Assembly: GCF_007570935.1 (NCBI RefSeq)
Contig: NZ_VLLR01000001.1
Span: 620,001 to 684,000, forward strand
Direction: 5' to 3'
Origin: Lactobacillus sp. LL6
GTDB lineage: Bacteria > Bacillota > Bacilli > Lactobacillales > Lactobacillaceae
DNA length: 64,000 bases
Shown here: piece after piece, positions 57,180 through 64,000 of the stretch
Numbering within the stretch: position 1 is the first letter of the stretch
How the letters are laid out: every line of letters begins with the position of its first letter
Notes under the pieces: generated by a model
What the model was told of the DNA's origin: nothing
Database searches by the model: none
What the model saw: only the letters and a program-made list of their open reading frames with translations
Translations under genes and position numbers: made by a program

Positions 57180-58541
57180 ATGAAAAAATCTTTGAAATAT
57201 AGTGGAGCTATCGTTGCTGCTCTTTTAGCAGTTGCACCAGTTGTTGTAAATAATAGCGCAGTAGTTAATGCCGACAGTACTACTCAAGTTGCTAAAAAGG
57301 GTCAACCAGGTGATAGTAAGGATAATCCAATAAAGTTAACCTTGCGCTATGATGTTTCAAACATTAAAGCTGGTGATCTTATGGATATTAACCATGAAAA
57401 TAATGTAGATATAGTTGAAAATAGCGCTCATCTTTATGCTGATGGTCAATTGTTAACTAAGGGAACTAATGGTCGTCAAAATTGTATTGATGGTGGAGAT
57501 TCAATCAGTCCAAAAGATAAAAAAGATATTGATGATTATATTTTCCGTGAGGGTCATACTTACACTATTGAAGGTGGAAATATTTCACAATTAAAACCAA
57601 ATACTTGGTACACTTGGACTGATAATTATAGAGGAAAAACACATACCCAACAAACTGATAGTGATGGTTACATGGTTGCTCATGACGAATTAGGAAACGT
57701 TAAAGATTTTAAAAATTATGAAAACTATGGCATAAGTAGTGATCCTGTAACTTTTATAGTTGGTAAAAATGGCAGTAAAGTAATTAACGAAGATCAATCT
57801 AAAGATAATAATACTAACTCATCAACTTCAAAAGATGATCACAAGTCAGATAGCACAACTAACATTTCCCCTTCAACTCCTGCTACTGATGCAAGCTCAT
57901 CTTCAAAGAGTGACAGTTCAAAAGACACTTCATCAACCAGCACTTCTACAACGACTCCTTCAACTTCTCATTCTACTGTAGATAGTAATTCTGAAATTTC
58001 TAGTTCAACTCCAATTTCTAATCCATCAATTGATAAAAAGAATGAAGTTACTTCAAGCAAGTCAGATAATGAACCTGCAGCAGAAGTTTCAGATTCAAAG
58101 ACTAAGACTACTGTTAAGACCTCATCAACTAAGCGAGTTTTAGTACATAATGCCTATGTTTACACTAGTAAGGGTAAGCTTGCTAAGAAGAATAAGAAGC
58201 ACATCTTGCTTAAGAAAGGTGCTACAGTTGATACTTTTGGCAAACAAGTACCTATTAAAGGCAAGAAGTTCTACAAGATTGCTAAGAATCAATATGTAAA
58301 AGTTGCTAACTTTGTAACTGGTTCAAAGGCTATTAAAGTTAAGGTTACAGCTACTGTTAAGGGAAAGAAGAATGCAAAAGTTTCTACTTATACTTCAACT
58401 GGTAAATTAACTAAGAAGCATGTTTATGGTAAGAAGACTTACAAGTTTAACCAAAAGAAGACTATTAAGGGTAAGACTTATTACAAATTAACTGCTAAGA
58501 ATCAATGGGTATTGGCAAACAAGTTGGCTTTGAAGAAATAA
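57180..58541 (+). CDS. Surface protein with unknown N-terminal domain, Ser/Thr linker and two SLAP modules
   Basis: 453 residues. Signal peptide of about 31 residues (VNA-D). Residues 40-195 form a globular domain (IKLTLRYDVSNIKAGD, LKPNTWYTWTDNYRG) that I do not recognise. A Ser/Thr/Lys/Asp-rich linker of about 110 residues follows (roughly 205-310), a likely glycosylation target by composition. Two SLAP modules end the protein (about 318-453). First gene of a three-gene operon under promoter copy d; AAAAGTGAGGA precedes the ATG. Confidence 0.8.
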   Translation: MKKSLKYSGAIVAALLAVAPVVVNNSAVVNADSTTQVAKKGQPGDSKDNPIKLTLRYDVSNIKAGDLMDINHENNVDIVENSAHLYADGQLLTKGTNGRQNCIDGGDSISPKDKKDIDDYIFREGHTYTIEGGNISQLKPNTWYTWTDNYRGKTHTQQTDSDGYMVAHDELGNVKDFKNYENYGISSDPVTFIVGKNGSKVINEDQSKDNNTNSSTSKDDHKSDSTTNISPSTPATDASSSSKSDSSKDTSSTSTSTTTPSTSHSTVDSNSEISSSTPISNPSIDKKNEVTSSKSDNEPAAEVSDSKTKTTVKTSSTKRVLVHNAYVYTSKGKLAKKNKKHILLKKGATVDTFGKQVPIKGKKFYKIAKNQYVKVANFVTGSKAIKVKVTATVKGKKNAKVSTYTSTGKLTKKHVYGKKTYKFNQKKTIKGKTYYKLTAKNQWVLANKLALKK

Positions 58542-58560
58542 TTATTTGGAGAAAAAAGTT

Positions 58561-59349
58561 TTGAATAAAAAGAGATATTTTGCATTAGCTGCAGCAGCAC
58601 TTTTAGCAGTAGCACCGATTGCTACAACAAGTTTTGTTTCAGGTCCGATGATTGTTAAGGCGGATTCAGTAGCATCTATGGATCAAATTAATGATACATT
58701 TTATCAAGATGCACGTAAAGAATATTCCGATTCAGACTATTCTTTTATTAAATTAACTAAAAAAACGCCTTATATTGTTGGTTATAATAATCAAACTGTT
58801 AAAAGTTTTGCTGGTCAAAGAGTTACTGATGTAACTTCTAACATTGGAAGAGTTAATAAGTTAGTTAAGATTTATGTATTTCCAGCTATGGATAATGGTA
58901 TGCCAGACTTTGGTAATGTTTTACATCAAAGTGATAAATTAGAATTGGGTAAAAATTATGTTGCATTATTATCATGTAATGTTTCGTTTAGTAATGATGA
59001 TGGCAAAGTAATTATTCCGATTAGTACTGATTATTATGAAGCTGATGAAGCACCTAGATCAGAGAGAAACTATGTTGATTCGAATGATATTGGATTATTT
59101 GTTCCGATTAAGGTTTCCAATAAAAAGGCTCCGTCATCAACCACCAAAATAAACGCACGTGGTTACGTAACTGTACGTAAAGGTCATAAAGTACGTACTT
59201 ACACTTCAACTGGTAAGTTCAGTAAGCATTATGTTTATGGTCACAAGACTTACAAGTTGAATCAAAAGAAGAACATCAAAGGACATGGAACTTGCTATAA
59301 GATTTATGGCAAGAACCAATGGATTCCAAGTAAGTATTTGAAATTTTGA
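58561..59349 (+). CDS. Secreted protein with one SLAP module
   Basis: 262 residues from the TTG at 58561, with GGAG about 10 nt upstream; an earlier in-frame TTG overlaps that site. Signal peptide of about 34 residues (VKA-D). The middle domain (about 40-190; YSFIKLTKKTPYIVGYNNQTV) is not recognised. The C-terminal 60 residues are a SLAP module with RTYTSTGKFSKHYVYGHKTYK, nearly the same as the last module of the protein upstream. It begins 19 nt after that gene, so it is in the same operon. Confidence 0.78.
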   Translation: MNKKRYFALAAAALLAVAPIATTSFVSGPMIVKADSVASMDQINDTFYQDARKEYSDSDYSFIKLTKKTPYIVGYNNQTVKSFAGQRVTDVTSNIGRVNKLVKIYVFPAMDNGMPDFGNVLHQSDKLELGKNYVALLSCNVSFSNDDGKVIIPISTDYYEADEAPRSERNYVDSNDIGLFVPIKVSNKKAPSSTTKINARGYVTVRKGHKVRTYTSTGKFSKHYVYGHKTYKLNQKKNIKGHGTCYKIYGKNQWIPSKYLKF

Positions 59350-59367
59350 TTTATATGAGATTTTAAA

Positions 59368-59886
59368 ATGAACAAAAAACGATTTAACTTAATTTTATTA
59401 ACAATTGTTTCAATCTTTTTTGGATTATCAATTAATACCAATAAAGTTTCTGCAGCAAAGTATGGTGCAAGTCTCTATACGACTCCCAAAGCAATGCGTG
59501 GAACTTGGTATTTAAAAAATACTAAAACTATGCCAAATACTGGTGTAAAGTCAGATGTATTGCACCCATACAGCAAAATAAAAATTGGTACACATACAAT
59601 TATATTTACTAAAAAACGTGGTAAACGTGGACTGAGTGGTAAATATACTTTGTATAAAACTCCTAAGAACGTTGCAAAGTTTTCAATTAAGAAGATAAAT
59701 GCTGCTGAAAAATATGCTGCAAAGCATAGATGGCTCGCACCTGATAATATTAATTCTAGAGGTTTTGAATTTAGAAAAGAAACTTGGCTTCGCTCATATA
59801 GTTCAACTTCTAATGGTGCGCTTTCTGTTAAAGGACGTACGTTAACTTTTGAAAATATTTTCATGAAAGATACATTTAGAAAATAA
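59368..59886 (+). CDS. Secreted protein of the RGTW type
   Basis: 172 residues with a signal peptide (about 29 residues, VSA-A). The segment TPKAMRGTWYLKN follows, as in the small protein at 47699. No SLAP module. The rest is basic with beta-type pattern and one WLRSYS segment. Last gene of the operon under promoter copy d; a terminator follows. No family recognised. Confidence 0.75.
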   Translation: MNKKRFNLILLTIVSIFFGLSINTNKVSAAKYGASLYTTPKAMRGTWYLKNTKTMPNTGVKSDVLHPYSKIKIGTHTIIFTKKRGKRGLSGKYTLYKTPKNVAKFSIKKINAAEKYAAKHRWLAPDNINSRGFEFRKETWLRSYSSTSNGALSVKGRTLTFENIFMKDTFRK

Positions 59887-59889
59887 GAT

Positions 59890-59927
59890 TAATACTCAAC
59901 TTTAAGGGATTAGAGTTGAGTATTTTT
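59890..59927 (+). terminator. Terminator of the 57180-59886 operon
   Basis: AATACTCAACT and AGTTGAGTATT pair perfectly around a 13-nt loop, followed by TTT. Confidence 0.85.
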
Positions 59928-59946
59928 ATTTTGTCAAAGAAATAAT

Positions 59947-59993
59947 TTCGAATACGAAAATTTGTGGATTTAGTATTTTATTAGGAATATCAT
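59947..59993 (+). promoter_or_regulatory. Island promoter module, copy e (operon 60033-62795)
   Basis: TTCGAATACGAA (59947-59958), 2 nt, TTTGTG (59961-59966), 21 nt, TATCAT (59988-59993). The ATG is 39 nt downstream. Copies d and e also share most of the 21-nt spacer (GATTTAG then TATT), so they may be recent duplicates. Confidence 0.8.
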
Positions 59994-60032
59994 CAGTAAG
60001 TAAATTATTTTTGGAAAAGTGAGGAAACAAAC

Positions 60033-60827
60033 ATGAATAAAAAGGTGTTAATTAGCTTGGCAGGAGCTGCGTTGATTTCAACAGGTTTGGCAACAATTGC
60101 AGTTGAAGGTGGCAACACTGTTGATGCTGCGAAAACTAGCTTAGTAAAGGGAAAGACTAAGAAGCTTGCTCGCAATGCTTATGTTTACAACTCAAAAGGT
60201 AAGCGTGTTAAGAAGCGTAGCTTAAAAAAGGGTAAGAAGATTAAGATTCTTGGTTTCAAGACTATCAAGGGTAAGAAGTACGTTCAAATTGGTAAGAACG
60301 AATACGTTGTAGCTGCTAACTTTACTCCAAAGAAAGCAAAGAGTAAGCCAAAGAAGAACACTAAGAAAAATACTTCAAAAAAGGTAGCTCCATCAACTGA
60401 AAATGAAGATGATTCATATCAAGAAAAAGCCCCATCATATGCAAATGAACCTGAATACAAGAAGTATATGGAGTGGGTAAAAAAATATAATGATGGTAAG
60501 GGCGATATTGTTGCTATTAAAGGCACTACTGCTAGAGCAATCCAAGATCCAGGAAATGAAAATGAAGATGGTTTTGGTAAAGATCCTAAAGAACTTTGGG
60601 ATATGTCTGCTAATTTTGCTCATCCAATAGAAAAAGGTGAGAGTGTAAATTCATTAGTTGCTGGAGAAGAAGTGAGTGATTTCGGCGAGGTTGATTTGGA
60701 GTTAGCTCGTGTACTTAAAAGCTCTGACGGTACATATTATCTCCAAGGTTTTCCTGATATAGGCTTAGGATATTATTATTTCCCAGCTACTGATTTTAAA
60801 TTTGTTGAGAAGAATATGAAAAGATAA
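60033..60827 (+). CDS. Exported protein: N-terminal SLAP module plus unknown acidic domain (paralogue 1)
   Basis: 264 residues. Signal peptide of about 32 residues ending VDA-A. Residues 45-92 are a SLAP module (AYVYNSKGKRVKK ... VQIGKNEYVVAANF), here at the N-terminus rather than the usual C-terminus. A short Lys-rich hinge and an acidic domain follow (about 130-260) with YKKYMEWVKKYN. The first ~105 residues are nearly identical to those of the protein at 61734, while the rest diverges. First gene of a three-gene operon; GAAAAGTGAGG lies upstream. Confidence 0.78.
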   Translation: MNKKVLISLAGAALISTGLATIAVEGGNTVDAAKTSLVKGKTKKLARNAYVYNSKGKRVKKRSLKKGKKIKILGFKTIKGKKYVQIGKNEYVVAANFTPKKAKSKPKKNTKKNTSKKVAPSTENEDDSYQEKAPSYANEPEYKKYMEWVKKYNDGKGDIVAIKGTTARAIQDPGNENEDGFGKDPKELWDMSANFAHPIEKGESVNSLVAGEEVSDFGEVDLELARVLKSSDGTYYLQGFPDIGLGYYYFPATDFKFVEKNMKR

Positions 60828-60846
60828 AAAGTGAGGATATAGATAG

Positions 60847-61707
60847 ATGAATAAAAAAGTATTAATTGGCTTAGCAGGAGCTGCGTTGATTTCAACAGGT
60901 TTGGCAACAATTACAGTTGAAAGTAGTAATACTGTTAACGCTGCGAAGACTACTGCAACAAAAGGTAAAAAGAAAAAGGGATTAAATATCCATCCTAAGA
61001 CTTTGCATGAATATGATAAATTATATAGTCATGTAAAGTATATTACTCCGCTTAAGGATTTGAAGATTTACTTTGGCAAGAATAATGAAAACAATAGAAC
61101 CTTTAAAAAAGGAATATTGTACAATATTGATGATGAAGCATTTGTAGAAAAAATAAAAGGTCAATATTATTTAACTTTTAGTTATAAGAGACAAATTGAT
61201 GAAGATATTTATACTAAAAGTGCAAGAATTAATATAAAGGATATAAAACCTTTAGTAAGAGACTCAAAATATAATAAATATCATAATTTATTTAAGAAAA
61301 AATCTTTTCCAGTTAATTATGATGTAAATCCTAAGGCAAATATTAATAAACATTTAGCTATTAAATTTAAGAAAAAGACAACTTTATACTTTCCAAAAGA
61401 TGATTCACAATATGAATCATTTTCACAAATGAATCCATTTATGAAGGGAACTAAAAAAATGTCTGTTACCCCAAATAGAGTAATTGCTATTCAACCAGAA
61501 GCTAATGATCCATATGTAGTAGGATTAGTAGATGCTTTCCCATATAAGGGAACTTATTACTATAACTTCGAAGGAACTAAACTTAAGAAAGATAAAGATG
61601 GAATTGTGCAATCATTACCTCAACAATTTTATGTTAAGGCTGATGATGTAACATTTACTACTATTAGTAGTAATAATGCTGAAAAAATGAAATATAATTT
61701 CCGTTAA
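60847..61707 (+). CDS. Exported protein sharing only the signal peptide with its neighbours (paralogue 2)
   Basis: 286 residues. The first ~38 residues (signal peptide and AAKT) are nearly identical to those of the genes on each side. The SLAP module is missing and replaced by an unrelated basic region, with repeated YYL/YY segments each 40-60 residues (GQYYLTFSYK, GTYYYNFEG) suggesting beta modules. No family recognised. It begins 19 nt after the preceding gene. Confidence 0.72.
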   Translation: MNKKVLIGLAGAALISTGLATITVESSNTVNAAKTTATKGKKKKGLNIHPKTLHEYDKLYSHVKYITPLKDLKIYFGKNNENNRTFKKGILYNIDDEAFVEKIKGQYYLTFSYKRQIDEDIYTKSARINIKDIKPLVRDSKYNKYHNLFKKKSFPVNYDVNPKANINKHLAIKFKKKTTLYFPKDDSQYESFSQMNPFMKGTKKMSVTPNRVIAIQPEANDPYVVGLVDAFPYKGTYYYNFEGTKLKKDKDGIVQSLPQQFYVKADDVTFTTISSNNAEKMKYNFR

Positions 61708-61733
61708 TGTTTTAATGTAGTAAGGATATATAA

Positions 61734-62795
61734 ATGAATAAAAAAGTATTAATTAGTTTAGCAGGAGTTGCTTTAATTTCAACAAGTTTGGCAACTATTG
61801 CAGTTGAAAGTGGTAATCCTGTTGACGCTGCGAAGACTAGTTTAGTAAAAGGAAAGACTAAAAAGCTTGCCCGTAATGCTTATATTTATAACTCAAAAGG
61901 TAAGCATATTAAAAAGCATAGCTTAAAAAAGGGTAAGAAGATTAAGATTCTTGGTTTCAAGACTATTAAGGGGAAGAAGTACGTTCAAACTGGTAAGAAC
62001 GAATACGTTGTAGCTGCTAACTTTACTCCAAAGAAAGCAATGAGTAAGCCAAAGAAGAATACTAAGAAAAATATTTCAAGTGCAATTGATCCAGCATCAT
62101 ATAAAAATGAAGCTGAATATAAGAAATATATGAATTGGATTGAAAGTAATGGTTATATTGTAGCTAAAAAAGCTACGGATACGATAATACCTTTTAATTC
62201 ATATAAAGGTGATATAGATAGAATTCCTGAAAATGATTATGAAATTGGAGAAATATATAAAGGAACAAGATTGGTAGATCCAGAGGGAGTATTTAAAGGC
62301 TCAAAAGGTAATTATTATATAAAATCTTGTGATTCCGTGGATCCAACTCTTACAGGATATTTTCTTGCTAAAGACTTTGAATTTAAGCCAGCAAACTATG
62401 AGTCATCTACAAGTAAAGTAGATTTAAGAAATGATTTACAATTAAAAAAATATAATGACGAATTAATTAAACGAGGTAAAGAGGATGATACTAATCTTTA
62501 CATTGTGGTAAACCAAAGAACTTCAATTTATAAAAATACTTTAGATCCAGAGAAAACTCCTGATATAAAGCTAAGCGAAATTGATAATGTAGATAAAGAT
62601 ACTTGGATTGATGGTACGACCCAAGTTGATGGAGACGATTATACTAAAGTGATTAAGTATAATGGAGAATACTATTATGATTTTAGTTCAGGATATATTA
62701 AAGTTTCAGATACTACATTACTTCCTGAAAACAAGTTAAATGAAAGATATCCTGATGATATGCCTAACTCGTACTTGGTTGAATATGATGATTAA
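61734..62795 (+). CDS. Exported protein: N-terminal SLAP module plus unknown C-terminal region (paralogue 3)
   Basis: 353 residues. Signal peptide (VDA-A) and SLAP module nearly identical to the protein at 60033, then YKKYMNWIESNGYIV, which also matches it weakly, and a longer Asp/Lys-rich region with YYIKSCDS and YYYDFSSGYIKVSD repeats. No LPxTG motif. Third gene of the operon, closed by the terminator at 62812. AAGGATATAT gives only a weak ribosome site. Confidence 0.75.
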   Translation: MNKKVLISLAGVALISTSLATIAVESGNPVDAAKTSLVKGKTKKLARNAYIYNSKGKHIKKHSLKKGKKIKILGFKTIKGKKYVQTGKNEYVVAANFTPKKAMSKPKKNTKKNISSAIDPASYKNEAEYKKYMNWIESNGYIVAKKATDTIIPFNSYKGDIDRIPENDYEIGEIYKGTRLVDPEGVFKGSKGNYYIKSCDSVDPTLTGYFLAKDFEFKPANYESSTSKVDLRNDLQLKKYNDELIKRGKEDDTNLYIVVNQRTSIYKNTLDPEKTPDIKLSEIDNVDKDTWIDGTTQVDGDDYTKVIKYNGEYYYDFSSGYIKVSDTTLLPENKLNERYPDDMPNSYLVEYDD

Positions 62796-62811
62796 TTAAA
62801 ACTAGTCTATT

Positions 62812-62847
62812 AAAGAAATTGGCCTAAATACGCCAATTTCTTTTTTT
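62812..62847 (+). terminator. Terminator of the 60033-62795 operon
   Basis: AAAGAAATTGGC and GCCAATTTCTTT pair perfectly around an 8-nt loop, followed by TTTT. Confidence 0.9.
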
Positions 62848-62861
62848 GTAAAAATAAAACT

Positions 62862-62908
62862 TTCGAATTCGCAGATTTGTAGATTTTGTAAAATAGGTGG
62901 ACTACAAT
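62862..62908 (+). promoter_or_regulatory. Island promoter module, copy f (zinc-ribbon proteins)
   Basis: TTCGAATTCGCA (62862-62873), 2 nt, TTTGTA (62876-62881), 21 nt, TACAAT (62903-62908). The ATG is 87 nt downstream, the longest leader in the set. The right half-site is CGCA. Confidence 0.7.
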
Positions 62909-62995
62909 GTGATTTGCTGTGATTATTTAAGCAAATCTTAAACATTTTGCTTAATTGGTCAAATCTAAAGTGATATAGAAGGAGTAGAAAGTACA

Positions 62996-63673
62996 ATGGT
63001 CGAATCAAACATCACTGCAAATGAAAACGATAAGTTTTCAGTAAGTTTATTAGCATTTTGGGTAAAGGGAGTATTAAAGGTTGATAGTCGTTTTGTACAT
63101 ATTGATCTTCCTAATACTGTCTTATGGGGATTAATTCCAGCAGGAAAAAATATGCAGAACGTTCCATTAACTGGTATTACAAATGTAGCAGTTTCAAATT
63201 CATATAAGTTAGGTGCTATGTTCTTAGGTATAGTTCTTGCGTTTTTGGGATTCGGAATGTTCAGTTCATCATTTTTAGGTGGATTAATTATTTTATTAAT
63301 TGGAGTACTTTGTTTCCTATCTGGGATTAAAACCAGTCTAACTTTTGAAAAATCAGGTATTATGCAAACTATTGCTGTACCTTTTTTTGAAAGTACTAAA
63401 ATTAGAGATTTTGCAAATCAAATTAATAACAGTATTGCACAACGTCAGGATGATACTAATGTAAGAATGAATACTGATCGTCAAATTAATGCAACTCAAA
63501 TGAGTTCACAAGTAATTGCTGATGCGATTAGAAGTCAAAATACTGCTGCACCTGTTACTAATTCAGTTGCTAATAATGTTCAAGCAGGAAATACTAAGTT
63601 CTGCTCAAACTGTGGTAATAAGGTAACTACTGATTCAAAATTTTGTACTAACTGTGGTGCTAAACTTAATTAA
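62996..63673 (+). CDS. Membrane protein with C-terminal zinc ribbon
   Basis: 225 residues. Residues 1-60 form a soluble start, two adjacent hydrophobic segments lie at about 70-105, then a helical linker, and a double-CxxC zinc ribbon FCSNCGNK...FCTNCGAKL at the C-terminus, so the ribbon is probably cytoplasmic. I do not recognise the family. It is followed 22 nt later by another zinc-ribbon membrane protein, and the two probably work together. AAGGAG lies about 12 nt before the ATG. Expressed from promoter copy f. Confidence 0.75.
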   Translation: MVESNITANENDKFSVSLLAFWVKGVLKVDSRFVHIDLPNTVLWGLIPAGKNMQNVPLTGITNVAVSNSYKLGAMFLGIVLAFLGFGMFSSSFLGGLIILLIGVLCFLSGIKTSLTFEKSGIMQTIAVPFFESTKIRDFANQINNSIAQRQDDTNVRMNTDRQINATQMSSQVIADAIRSQNTAAPVTNSVANNVQAGNTKFCSNCGNKVTTDSKFCTNCGAKLN

Positions 63674-63695
63674 GTGATATAGAAAGTGGGATAAT

Positions 63696-64000
63696 GTGAA
63701 AAAGTTCTGTCCAAATTGTGGTAAACCTTTAAAAGATGGCGCTGCTTTTTGTCCAAATTGTGGAGCAAAAATTACTCAAAATACTGCTCCAAAAACGCCT
63801 CAATCTGCACCTCAGCAAATGCCAACTAGAAGCGTACAACGCAAGCCTGTGCAACATAAGCCAATGAGCAAAAAGAACAAAATCATTTGGTCAATTGTTG
63901 CTGCTTTTGCCGTAATCTTCATTGGATTATATATATTTGGTAACCAATACTATAGTAGAGATCATCAAATTGCTAGAATTGTAAATGCTGTCAAGTCTTC
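63696..64000 (+). CDS. Zinc-ribbon membrane protein, TcaA/YvbJ-like (N-terminal part)
   Basis: The frame from the GTG at 63696 runs off the right edge (101 complete codons). It starts with a double zinc ribbon, KFCPNCGKP...AFCPNCGAK, then a Gln/Pro-rich linker and a membrane helix at about 62-80 (IIWSIVAAFAVIFIGLYIF), with the rest outside. This layout is that of TcaA/YvbJ-type proteins, linked in staphylococci to glycopeptide response. AGAAAGTGGG precedes the start. The outside domain is not in the window. Confidence 0.75.
   Translation, partial: MKKFCPNCGKPLKDGAAFCPNCGAKITQNTAPKTPQSAPQQMPTRSVQRKPVQHKPMSKKNKIIWSIVAAFAVIFIGLYIFGNQYYSRDHQIARIVNAVKS

Noticed and set aside
59475..59864. 129-codon minus-strand frame
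   Set aside because: It is antisense to a secreted-protein gene with signal peptide and ribosome site; no sign of its own start signals.

Overview
The window is AT-rich Firmicutes chromosome with strong Shine-Dalgarno sites and frequent TTG/GTG starts. The gene content (comG pilus operon, F-type ATPase after upp, rod-shape genes, 6S RNA beside rarA, a tmRNA whose tag ends in YAVAA, and many exported proteins with C-terminal SLAP domains) points to the genus Lactobacillus, acidophilus complex, probably the gasseri/johnsonii side. That species-level placement is inference; no database search was run.

Layout. 1-2.9 kb: tail of the competence pilus operon (comGA end to comGG). 2.9-16 kb: YtxK-like methyltransferase, ackA, tmRNA, a DUF3737/PatB pair, manA, a two-component system, LtaS-type lipoteichoic acid synthase, VanZ-like protein, pgi. 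16-25 kb: MFS exporter, beta-lactamase-fold hydrolase, tRNA-Glu and tRNA-Gln, a membrane-anchored phosphoesterase, murT without an adjacent gatD, then tdk-prfA-prmC-tsaC/sua5. 25-35.5 kb: upp, atpBEFHAGDC, DUF1146, mreB/mbl, yidD, DUF2969 and rodA. 35.5-44.3 kb: uspA, a small membrane protein, 6S RNA, rarA, yueI, rpsD with a structured leader, ezrA, cysteine desulfurase-thiI, rsuA. This part is compact housekeeping DNA with clear terminators.

44.3-64 kb is an accessory surface/export island: SLAP proteins, a 1122-residue SEC10/PgrA-like coiled-coil surface protein, a GDPD-type phosphodiesterase, an orphan oligopeptide-binding lipoprotein, two RelB/DinJ-YafQ toxin-antitoxin modules (the second with a dead toxin), two Rgg-like regulators (the second split by a frameshift in a seven-G run), a multi-TM membrane protein, and zinc-ribbon membrane proteins. 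Almost every product is predicted to be exported or to sit in the membrane.

The most interesting signal is a promoter module of fixed geometry, found six times between 46.8 and 62.9 kb. It is a TTCG-N4-CGAA palindrome (typically TTCGAATACGAA), 2 nt, TTTGTG/A, exactly 21 nt, then a -10-like hexamer, 47 nt in all. Each copy starts a separate transcription unit, one of them the intact Rgg-like regulator. This looks like an undescribed activator-dependent regulon that coordinates a set of surface proteins, with a possibly phase-variable second regulator. The two toxin-antitoxin cassettes are each bracketed by a duplicated copy of the local terminator hairpin, which suggests how they were inserted.
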